Assembly (NCBI GenBank): GCA_003135255.1
Contig: PLAX01000118.1
Location: 1 to 5,582, forward strand
Length of the DNA: 5,582 nt
Source of the DNA: Candidatus Dormiibacterota bacterium
GTDB taxonomy: Bacteria; Chloroflexota; Dormibacteria; Aeolococcales; Aeolococcaceae
Reading direction: 5' to 3'
The position numbers were made by a program, and so were the translations under genes. A model generated the notes under the pieces. That model searched no databases. It was given only the letters and a program-made list of their open reading frames with translations, and had not been told where the DNA came from. Positions within the stretch are counted from its first letter, which is position 1. Every line of letters starts with the position of its first letter. This document shows positions 1 through 5,239 of this stretch, in pieces.

Positions 1-257
1 AGATCCTGCTGACCAGCATGGATCGGGACGGCACCCAGGACGGCTACGACCTCCTGCTCACCCGGTCGGTCTCCGACCGGCTCACCATCCCGGTGATCGC
101 GAGCGGGGGCGCGGGGGAGCCCGAGCACCTGCGCGCGGTGCTCGACGAGGGAGGCGCGGATGCCGCCCTGGCGGCCTCCATCTTCCACGACGGCATCCAC
201 CCCATCCCCCAGACCAAGTCCTACCTGTGCCAGCACGGGATCGAGGTGCGGCTGTGA
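1..257 (+). CDS. hisF: Imidazole glycerol phosphate synthase subunit HisF, C-terminal part (5' end outside window)
   Basis: This is the last 84 residues of HisF, the cyclase subunit of imidazole glycerol phosphate synthase. With the glutaminase HisH, HisF converts PRFAR and ammonia to imidazole glycerol phosphate and AICAR in the cytoplasm. The reading frame is already open at base 3 and enters with ILLTSMDRDGTQDGYD, the conserved strand and phosphate-binding loop of the (beta/alpha)8 barrel. IPVIASGGAG follows (second phosphate loop), then GADAALAASIFH and the C-terminal helix ending GIEVRL. All of these are HisF hallmarks. The catalytic aspartates in earlier strands lie outside the window. 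The stop TGA at 255-257 overlaps the GTG start of hisI by three bases within GTGA, so the two are probably translationally coupled. The C-terminus looks normal, with no sign of truncation. Confidence 0.96.
   Translation, partial: ILLTSMDRDGTQDGYDLLLTRSVSDRLTIPVIASGGAGEPEHLRAVLDEGGADAALAASIFHDGIHPIPQTKSYLCQHGIEVRL
243..247 (+). promoter_or_regulatory. Ribosome binding site for hisI
   Basis: GAGGT inside the last codons of hisF lies six bases before GTG 254. This is good Shine-Dalgarno spacing and supports GTG 254 over the upstream in-frame ATG at 227, which would overlap hisF by about 30 bases. Confidence 0.55.
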
Positions 258-700
258 GCGGCGGAAACCGCGACGCCCTCCCGCCCTCCGACGCCCTCCC
301 GCCCTCCGGAGAGCCGGTTGACTCGGCGCTGCCCCTGGTCGCCGAGCCGGCGGGGCGCGGCCCCGACTTCAGCCGCGGGCTGGTCACCGCCGTCGTCCAG
401 GACGCGGGCAGCGCCGAGGTGCTGATGGTCGCCCACATGAACAGCGAGGCCTACGAGGCCACCCTGGCCACACGGCGGGCCACCTTCTGGAGCAGGAGCC
501 GGGAGCGTCTCTGGCAGAAGGGCGAGACGAGCGGCAACAGCATGCGCATCATCCAGGTTCGGCTGGACTGCGATGGCGACGCCGTGCTCCTCCTGGTCGA
601 GCCCGCCGGGCCGGCCTGTCACACCGGTGCCAGGTCCTGCTTCGTCGCGCCGCCCCCGAACCAGGGCGCGCTCTCCGAGCCGGGCGGGAATCCCGACTGA
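254..700 (+). CDS. hisI: Phosphoribosyl-AMP cyclohydrolase (HisI), with N-terminal extension
   Basis: HisI hydrolyses the purine ring of phosphoribosyl-AMP to give ProFAR, the third step of histidine synthesis, as a Zn/Mg-dependent cytoplasmic dimer. The 148-residue protein shows the full signature: VLMVAHMNSEA (about 56-66), WSRSRERLWQKGETSGN (79-95), DCDGD (105-109) and ACHTGARSCF (121-130). The DxDxD aspartates are the expected Mg ligands. Cys106, Cys122 and Cys129 match the family's Zn-ligand spacing of 16 and 7. There is no fused HisE (phosphoribosyl-ATP pyrophosphatase) domain. The start is GTG 254, in a 4-base GTGA overlap with hisF and behind a GAGGT site. About 37 residues precede the core and contain a perfect tandem repeat. 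No ATG, GTG or TTG lies between 254 and the core, so the extension appears genuine. The stop overlaps the next gene by one base (TGATG). Confidence 0.95.
   Translation: MSGGNRDALPPSDALPPSGEPVDSALPLVAEPAGRGPDFSRGLVTAVVQDAGSAEVLMVAHMNSEAYEATLATRRATFWSRSRERLWQKGETSGNSMRIIQVRLDCDGDAVLLLVEPAGPACHTGARSCFVAPPPNQGALSEPGGNPD
272..307 (+). repeat. Perfect 2 x 18-bp in-frame tandem repeat in hisI
   Basis: Bases 272-289 and 290-307 are identical and each encodes DALPPS. Each unit itself contains CGCCCTCC twice (274-281, 282-289, 292-299, 300-307), so the octamer occurs four times in 34 bases. The repeat lies in the N-terminal extension before the catalytic core and keeps the frame. Confidence 0.95.
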
Positions 701-2586
701 TGATCCAGGGGATGGACCGGACCGGCGGCTACCTCCCCATCGGGGCCTACGGGCTGATCGGCGACTGCCGCAGCGCCGCGCTGGTCGGTGTTGACGGCAG
801 CATCGATTGGTGCTGCCTGCCCCGATTCGACTCGCCATCGCTCTTCGGCCGCATCCTCGACGCGCGCGATGGCGGGCACTGGCAGCTCCGCCCGCGGGGC
901 GCGTACCGGGCCGAGCAGCGCTACGACGACCGCACCAACATCTTGCGGACCATCTTCTCCACGTCCACCGGCAGGGTCCAGGTCAGCGACTTCATGCCCG
1001 TCGACGAGGTAACCATCGGCCACCACGCGCGTCCTCACCGCAGCCCGCGGATCGTCCGCATCGTCGACTGCCTGACCGGCAGCGTGAGCATGGAGCACCG
1101 GATCGCTCCCCGGCCCGACTACGGGCGCTCTCCCGCCGGGTTCCAGGCCGAGGGCCGGCGTTTCCACGGCGACGCCGACGGACTCCATTTCTGCGTCGTG
1201 TCGACGGCGGAGATCCGGGGTGGCACCGGCGGCTTCACCCTCCACGCGGGCGATGCGGTCGCCCTCTCGCTGCGCTGCCAGCATGCCGGCGGGGGCTGCA
1301 CCACCTCGGAGAGCGCCTGGACGGTGGAGAGGGCGCTCGGGCTGCTGCGCGAGACCCAGGCCTACTGGTGGCGATGGATCGGGAAGGTCCGCTACGCCGG
1401 AGCCTATCCCGAGGCGATCTGGCGCTCGGCACTCGCCCTCAAGCTGATGATCTACGCGCCGACCGGAGCCATCGTGGCAGCGCCCACCGCCTCCCTTCCC
1501 GAGGCGATCGGGGGCCGGCGAAACTGGGACTACCGCTTCACCTGGCTGCGGGACGCCTCCCTCACCCTCTTTGGCCTCTTTCAGCTCGGCCTCCACGAGG
1601 AGGCCGATGGTTTCTTCGGCTGGCTGCGCACCACCGGTATCGGGGATGGCGGCAGGTTTCAGAACCTCTACCGGGTCGACGGTGACCCCCGGGTCACCGA
1701 GCAGGTCCTCGGCCACTGGACCGGCTACCGGGGGTCGGCTCCGGTCCGGATCGGCAACGGTGCCGTCGACCAGCTCCAGCTCGACGTCTACGGCGAGCTG
1801 CTGGACAGCGCCTACCTCTACGCGCGCTTTGGCGGCGAGATCAGCCAGACGCTCTGGCAGGAGCTGCACGCCGTCGTCGACCTGGCCATCGAGCGCTGGC
1901 AGCTGCCCGACGCCTCCATATGGGAGAGCCGAGGCCGAGAGCTCCACTACACCTACAGCAAGGTGATGTGCTGGGTCGCCGTCGACCGGGGGCTGCGGCT
2001 CGCCGACCGCTTCGGACTGAGCTGCGATCGCGAGCGCTGGGAGGAGGCGCGCCGGGCGATCCACCGGCGGGTGACGGCGGAGGGGTACAGCCGGCGGCTG
2101 CGCAGCTTCACCCAGACCCTGGGGGGAAGGACCGTCGACGCCGCCCTGCTCCGGACCGGCCAGGTGAGCTTCCTCGAGGATCGCGATCCGCGCATCGTCG
2201 GCACGGTGCGGGCGGTCGCCCGCCACCTCGGTCAGGGAGCGCTGGTCAGCCGCTACCGCCCCGAGGAGACCGACGACGGCATCGAGCACGGAGTGGAGGG
2301 GGGATTCCTGATGTGCTCCTTCTGGCTGGCCGACGCCCTCGCCGACATCGGCGAGGTGGAGCGGGCCCAGCGTCGCTTCGAGCGGCTGCTCGCCCTCGGA
2401 TCGCCGCTCGGACTGATGGCCGAGGAGGCGGACGGCGCGACCGGGGAGCTTCTCGGCAACTACCCGCAGGCCTTCACCCACCTGGCCCTGATCGGCGCGG
2501 CCGTCAACATCGAGCGGGCGCGTCACCGGCGGCTCGGCACCCACGGGCTCCCCGCCGGCCACTCCGACCTCGCCCCGACGACGTGA
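700..2586 (+). CDS. Glycoside hydrolase family 15 protein (trehalase / glucoamylase-like)
   Basis: The 628-residue product has the length and two-part layout of cytoplasmic bacterial GH15 proteins. An N-terminal beta-rich trehalase-like domain opens with YLPIGAYGLIGDCRSAALVG and DGSIDWCCLPRFDSP (about 11-46). An (alpha/alpha)6 catalytic barrel follows: GGRRNWDYRFTWLRDASLTL (271-290), DASIWESRG (404-412), SKVMCWVAVDR (420-430), EGGFLMCSFWLADAL (533-547) and LLGNYPQAFTHLALI (584-598). By family comparison Glu409 (IWE) is the likely general acid and Glu533 (EGGF) the likely base; this is inferred. No signal peptide or membrane segment is seen. Actinobacterial relatives include trehalases, but the substrate could be another alpha-glucoside. 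ATG 700 overlaps the hisI stop by one base. ATG 712 is an alternative start, but AGGGG directly abuts it, too close for a normal ribosome site. The gene overlaps the following kinase by four bases. Confidence 0.9.
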   Translation: MIQGMDRTGGYLPIGAYGLIGDCRSAALVGVDGSIDWCCLPRFDSPSLFGRILDARDGGHWQLRPRGAYRAEQRYDDRTNILRTIFSTSTGRVQVSDFMPVDEVTIGHHARPHRSPRIVRIVDCLTGSVSMEHRIAPRPDYGRSPAGFQAEGRRFHGDADGLHFCVVSTAEIRGGTGGFTLHAGDAVALSLRCQHAGGGCTTSESAWTVERALGLLRETQAYWWRWIGKVRYAGAYPEAIWRSALALKLMIYAPTGAIVAAPTASLPEAIGGRRNWDYRFTWLRDASLTLFGLFQLGLHEEADGFFGWLRTTGIGDGGRFQNLYRVDGDPRVTEQVLGHWTGYRGSAPVRIGNGAVDQLQLDVYGELLDSAYLYARFGGEISQTLWQELHAVVDLAIERWQLPDASIWESRGRELHYTYSKVMCWVAVDRGLRLADRFGLSCDRERWEEARRAIHRRVTAEGYSRRLRSFTQTLGGRTVDAALLRTGQVSFLEDRDPRIVGTVRAVARHLGQGALVSRYRPEETDDGIEHGVEGGFLMCSFWLADALADIGEVERAQRRFERLLALGSPLGLMAEEADGATGELLGNYPQAFTHLALIGAAVNIERARHRRLGTHGLPAGHSDLAPTT

Positions 2587-3731
2587 CCCGCGCCGGCGAC
2601 GCGAGCCACACCGCCTCACGGGCTCTGGACCAAGCCTTCGGGGCGGGCGCCGCCGCCTCCACCGCCACCGCCCCCGGCCGCGTGACCCTGGTCGGGGAGC
2701 ACGTCGACTACGTCGGCGGCCACGTCGCCTGCATGGCGGTCGACCTGGCGCTCACCGTGGCGGTGCGCCCCTCGCGCGACGGATGGTGGCGGGCGGCCGG
2801 GCTCGGTCAGCGCGCCGAGCGTTCGGCGCCGGTGATGGCCGGGGACATCGGCGATCGCCTCTTCGCCGCTGCCGTGGCCCTCGGCAGTCGCGGCCCCGCC
2901 CTTCCTCCTCTGGAGATTGCCGTCGCCGGCGATCTGCCGGCGTCGGCCGGCCTCGCCTCCTCCGCCGCCGTCATCCTGGCGGCTGCGGTGGCCATCCTCC
3001 GGCTCGCCGGTCGCCGGCTCGCTGCGGAGGAGCTGGTGGCGATCGCGCTCACCGCCGAGCGCGACATCGTCGGCGTTCCCTGTGGCGACCTCGACCAGCG
3101 CGCCATCGTCCACGCCCGCCCCGAGGAAGTGCTCGCACTGGACTGCGCGAGCGGCGCGCGGCGGAGCGTGGCCTGGCCGTGGCCAACCGTGGCGCTGGTG
3201 GTGGCCGCCAGCGGGGAGTGCCACGACGTCGGAGGCCGCGAGTACCGGCGGCGCCGCGAGGCGGCTGAATCGGCCTGTGCGGCTCTCGGTGTCTCCACCT
3301 GCCCGGAGATCGGCGACCGCTGGCGGGAGCTGGAGCCCGGGCTGCTACCCCGCGGCCGCCACATCGCCACCGAGACGCTGCGCGCCGCCGCCGCCGTCCG
3401 GGCGCTGGAGGTTGGCGACGTCGCGGCCCTGGGGCGGCTCATGGACGAAAGCCACGAATCTCTGCGGAGCGACTGCGAGGTGAGCACCGACCGCCTCGAC
3501 GCCATGGTCGCGGCCGCACGCGGAGTCCCGGGATGCCACGGCGCTCGCCTGGTCGGCGCCGGCTTCGGCGGCAGCATCGTCGCCCTGGTCGAGCAGGGGG
3601 CAGCCAAGGCCTGCGCCGCGGCGCTGGCGGCGGTCAGCGGGCTCGACGGGGTCACCTGGCTGGTCCGTCCCGCGGCCGGTCTGGAGGTCACCGCCGCCGA
3701 TGTCGTCGGGGGCGAGGAAGGCGGCTTCTGA
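2583..3731 (+). CDS. galK: Galactokinase-type GHMP sugar kinase
   Basis: The 382-residue protein has galactokinase length and motif order. Galactokinase phosphorylates galactose at C1 with ATP in the Leloir pathway. Motifs seen are APGRVTLVGEHVDYVGG (30-46, sugar-binding signature), PASAGLASSAAV (119-130, phosphate loop), GVPCGDLDQ (164-172, with Asp171 as likely catalytic base), a GREYRRRREAAE segment (218-229, with the conserved Tyr) and DESHESLRSDCEVS...LD (288-305). GARLVGAGFGGSIVAL (320-335) is GHMP motif 3. Residues that contact galactose in known enzymes (Arg33, Glu39, His40, Asp42, Asp171, Tyr221) appear kept. Two signature positions differ from the usual HTDYNGG (HVDYVGG here), and GGGFGG is GAGFGG, so a different sugar cannot be excluded. 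GTG 2583 was chosen for its GTGA overlap with the GH15 gene and normal N-terminal length. No clear Shine-Dalgarno site is visible, which fits coupled translation. No galT or galE lies in the window. Confidence 0.85.
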   Translation: MTRAGDASHTASRALDQAFGAGAAASTATAPGRVTLVGEHVDYVGGHVACMAVDLALTVAVRPSRDGWWRAAGLGQRAERSAPVMAGDIGDRLFAAAVALGSRGPALPPLEIAVAGDLPASAGLASSAAVILAAAVAILRLAGRRLAAEELVAIALTAERDIVGVPCGDLDQRAIVHARPEEVLALDCASGARRSVAWPWPTVALVVAASGECHDVGGREYRRRREAAESACAALGVSTCPEIGDRWRELEPGLLPRGRHIATETLRAAAAVRALEVGDVAALGRLMDESHESLRSDCEVSTDRLDAMVAAARGVPGCHGARLVGAGFGGSIVALVEQGAAKACAAALAAVSGLDGVTWLVRPAAGLEVTAADVVGGEEGGF

Positions 3732-3774
3732 CGGCTGCCGCTCGAAGCCTCCACGCCGGGGCGACCCCAAAGCG

Positions 3775-3795
3775 CCGGCGGTATAGTTCCGCCGG
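3775..3795 (+). repeat. Perfect 7-bp inverted repeat enclosing a -10-like box
   Basis: CCGGCGG (3775-3781) and CCGCCGG (3789-3795) are perfect reverse complements around the 7-base loop TATAGTT. No T-run follows, so this is not a standard intrinsic terminator. It could be an operator over the promoter or a weak hairpin after galK. Confidence 0.6.
3782..3787 (+). promoter_or_regulatory. Candidate -10 element (TATAGT) for the YbjQ-like gene
   Basis: TATAGT matches the TATAAT consensus at five of six positions and stands out in GC-rich DNA, 35 bases before GTG 3823. I see no convincing -35 at 16-18 bases upstream and no extended TGn, so the promoter is tentative. Its placement after the galK stop in a 91-base gap fits a separate transcription unit. 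Confidence 0.45.
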
Positions 3796-3810
3796 AGTTC
3801 TCCCATCGTT

Positions 3811-3815
3811 GGAGG
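3811..3815 (+). promoter_or_regulatory. Ribosome binding site deciding the YbjQ-like gene start
   Basis: GGAGG lies seven bases before GTG 3823 but only one base before the in-frame GTG 3817. The spacing favours 3823 as the true start. Confidence 0.75.
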
Positions 3816-3822
3816 TGTGACT

Positions 3823-4185
3823 GTGACCGATGCGCCAGCGGCCCAATGGGTCCCCGAGGGCGGCACCGGCCGCCTGGCGGAGACGGCTCAGGGCAAGTGC
3901 TTCACCTCGGATCTGAGCGTCGACGAGTTTGTCCTGGTGCGGGAGAGCGGATTCGTGCCTCTCGGCCTGGTGATGGGCACCTCCATGTACCACATGGGTC
4001 TGCAGTACGCCGGGTGGAAGCAGTCCGTCGAGCTCACCGTCCTCAGCCAGGCCATGTACAACGCCCGCGAGCTCGCCGTCGAGCGGATGGTCACCGAGGC
4101 GGTGCAGCTCGATGCCGACGGCATCGTCGGGGTCGACCACTGGCACGGGGCCGGGGCGGGAGGCCGCTGGACCGCTGTTGCATAA
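3823..4185 (+). CDS. YbjQ/UPF0145-like (heavy-metal-binding-domain family) small protein, short C-terminus
   Basis: The 120-residue product resembles the YbjQ/UPF0145 family, often labelled heavy-metal-binding domain; its biochemical role is not established. The visible core is FTSDLSVDEFVLVRESGFVPLGLVMGTSMYH (27-57), then an amphipathic helix with QAMYNARELAVERMVTEAVQLDADGIVGVD (76-105). The pattern of Arg-Glu-Leu-Ala, Arg-Met, Glu-Ala and Ala-Asp-Gly-Ile-Val-Gly-Val is typical of the family. After GVD the protein ends within 15 residues (HWHGAGAGGRWTAVA). The expected last beta strands ending in a GTAV-like motif are missing or reduced, and no other frame downstream restores them. No signal peptide or membrane helix is seen. 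It has its own GGAGG site and a candidate -10, and its last codons overlap the argC promoter. The family call rests on remembered motif pattern, not a search. Confidence 0.75.
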   Translation: MTDAPAAQWVPEGGTGRLAETAQGKCFTSDLSVDEFVLVRESGFVPLGLVMGTSMYHMGLQYAGWKQSVELTVLSQAMYNARELAVERMVTEAVQLDADGIVGVDHWHGAGAGGRWTAVA

Positions 4186-4207
4186 ACATGCACCGGACAC
4201 GTATAAT
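4178..4207 (+). promoter_or_regulatory. Promoter for argC (TTGCAT - 18 bp - TATAAT)
   Basis: A perfect TATAAT at 4202-4207 is preceded, after an 18-base spacer, by TTGCAT at 4178-4183. The latter has only the first three bases of the -35 consensus. The -10 ends nine bases before ATG 4217, so transcription should begin between about 4214 and 4217 and give a leaderless or nearly leaderless mRNA. The -35 lies across the stop of the upstream YbjQ-like gene. The A+T content of this short stretch contrasts sharply with its surroundings. Confidence 0.75.
4179..4192 (+). promoter_or_regulatory. Candidate ARG box (ArgR operator)
   Basis: TGCATAAACATGCA is a perfect 5-bp inverted repeat around a 4-base centre (AAAC). 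It matches the 14-bp core of the classical ARG box pattern, TGAATAAAAATTCA, at 11 of 14 positions. It overlaps the -35 and the spacer of the argC promoter, where an arginine-bound ArgR hexamer would block RNA polymerase. Only one box is evident; I see no second box 2-3 bases away. No argR gene lies in the window. Confidence 0.65.
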
Positions 4208-4216
4208 CCCTCGACC

Positions 4217-5239
4217 ATGGCCGCCTCCATGATCCGCGCCGCCGTCTGCGGCGCCACCGGCTACATCGGCGCCCAGTGCGTCGAGCTCCTGGACCGGCAT
4301 CCCGGCATCGAGCTCACGCGACTGCTCGGCCGGAGCTCGGCCGGCAAGCCCTTCGCCGCCGCCGTCCCGGGGAGCCGGATCAGCCTCCAGGTCGAGGGCG
4401 GGATGGACGTCGGCGACGCCGAGGTGGTGTTCGCCGCCCTGCCTCACACGGTGGCCGCCGCCCACGCCCGGGAGTGGCTCGACGCCGGCCGCGTGGTGGT
4501 CGACATGAGCGCCGACTTCCGCCTCACCGATCCCGCCGCCTACGCGCGCTGGTACGGGCTCGAGCATCCCGCCCCAGACCTCTGCAAGCAGGCGGTGTAC
4601 TCCTTGGTCGAATTTCACCGCGAGGCCATCGCCGCCTCCGACCTGCTGGCCGTCCCGGGCTGCTACCCGACCGCCAGCCTGATCAGCACCCTCCCCGCGC
4701 TCCGCGAGGGTCTGGTGGAGCCCGAGGTGGTGGTCGACGCCAAGAGCGGGGTGAGCGGGGGGGGACGTTCGCCGGCCCTCGGTTTCCACTTCTCGGAGGT
4801 GAACGAATCGGTCAAGGCCTACGGGGTGGACGGCCACCGCCACAAGGCCGAGATGATCCAGGAGCTCAACGCGGCGGCCGGCCGCGCGGTGCGGCTGACC
4901 TTCGTGCCCCACCTGATCCCCATGACCCGGGGCATCCTGGCCACCGCCTACCTCCATCCGGTCGCCGGGCGCCGCGTCGCCGACGTCGCCGAGCTGATGC
5001 GCGACCTCTGCACGGAGAATCCCTTCCTCCGCTACGACGAGGTGTCCCCGGCGACCAAGTCGGTGACCGGGAGCAACACGGCCGCGGTCAACGTCACCGA
5101 CCAGGACGGGGTGGCGGTGGTCACGGTCGCAGAGGACAACCTGGTCAAGGGCGGCGCGGGCCAGGCGGTCCAGGCGGCCAACATCCGCTTCGGGCTGGGC
5201 GAGACCACCGGGCTGCCGATGTCGTCGCAGTGGCCGTGA
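4217..5239 (+). CDS. argC: N-acetyl-gamma-glutamyl-phosphate reductase
   Basis: ArgC reduces N-acetylglutamyl-5-phosphate to N-acetylglutamate semialdehyde with NADPH, the third step of arginine synthesis in the cytoplasm. The 340-residue length is normal. The Rossmann NADP loop is CGATGYIG (11-18), and ALPH and VVDMSADFRL (93-103) follow. The catalytic cysteine is Cys149 in AVPGCYPTAS. Then come DAKSGVSGGGR (174-184), the HRHK..E histidine region (207-212), FVPHLIPMTRGILAT (229-243) and the C-terminal LVKGGAGQAVQAAN (309-322). ATG 4217 was chosen over ATG 4229 because neither has a Shine-Dalgarno site and 4217 sits at leaderless distance from the TATAAT. The gene is probably repressed through the ARG box in its promoter. 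Its TGA overlaps a GTG of argJ (GTGA), so the two are likely coupled. Confidence 0.97.
   Translation: MAASMIRAAVCGATGYIGAQCVELLDRHPGIELTRLLGRSSAGKPFAAAVPGSRISLQVEGGMDVGDAEVVFAALPHTVAAAHAREWLDAGRVVVDMSADFRLTDPAAYARWYGLEHPAPDLCKQAVYSLVEFHREAIAASDLLAVPGCYPTASLISTLPALREGLVEPEVVVDAKSGVSGGGRSPALGFHFSEVNESVKAYGVDGHRHKAEMIQELNAAAGRAVRLTFVPHLIPMTRGILATAYLHPVAGRRVADVAELMRDLCTENPFLRYDEVSPATKSVTGSNTAAVNVTDQDGVAVVTVAEDNLVKGGAGQAVQAANIRFGLGETTGLPMSSQWP

Noticed and set aside
62..80. Perfect 8-bp inverted repeat CCGGTCGG / CCGACCGG in hisF
   Set aside because: It encodes conserved-length HisF sequence. One or two such GC-rich repeats with short loops are expected by chance in a window this size.
1681..1698. 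Perfect 8-bp inverted repeat GGTGACCC / GGGTCACC in the GH15 gene
   Set aside because: The 2-base loop is inside coding sequence with no promoter or start nearby, and it is consistent with chance at this GC content.
1920..2582. Upstream extension of the galactokinase frame by 221 codons inside the GH15 gene
   Set aside because: The extra translation is Arg/Pro/Gly-rich shadow of GH15. The kinase homology begins after 2583, where a GTGA overlap gives a natural start.
619..2619. Long open frame on the - strand (666 codons)
   Set aside because: It mirrors the GH15 gene, whose motifs are unmistakable. The antisense frame shows no recognisable domain and arises from the GC-rich codon pattern.
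3758..3768. Small GGGG-CGA-CCCC hairpin after galK as a terminator
   Set aside because: The stem is only four pairs and no T-run follows, so it does not meet the pattern of an intrinsic terminator.
4112..4216. Longer argC start upstream of 4217
   Set aside because: It would run through the end of the YbjQ-like gene and the promoter/ARG box. The added residues do not resemble ArgC.
4091..4957. Open frame of 288 codons on the - strand across the YbjQ-like gene and argC
   Set aside because: It is antisense to argC, which has intact catalytic motifs, and its translation is low-complexity Gly/His/Val-rich with no family signature.
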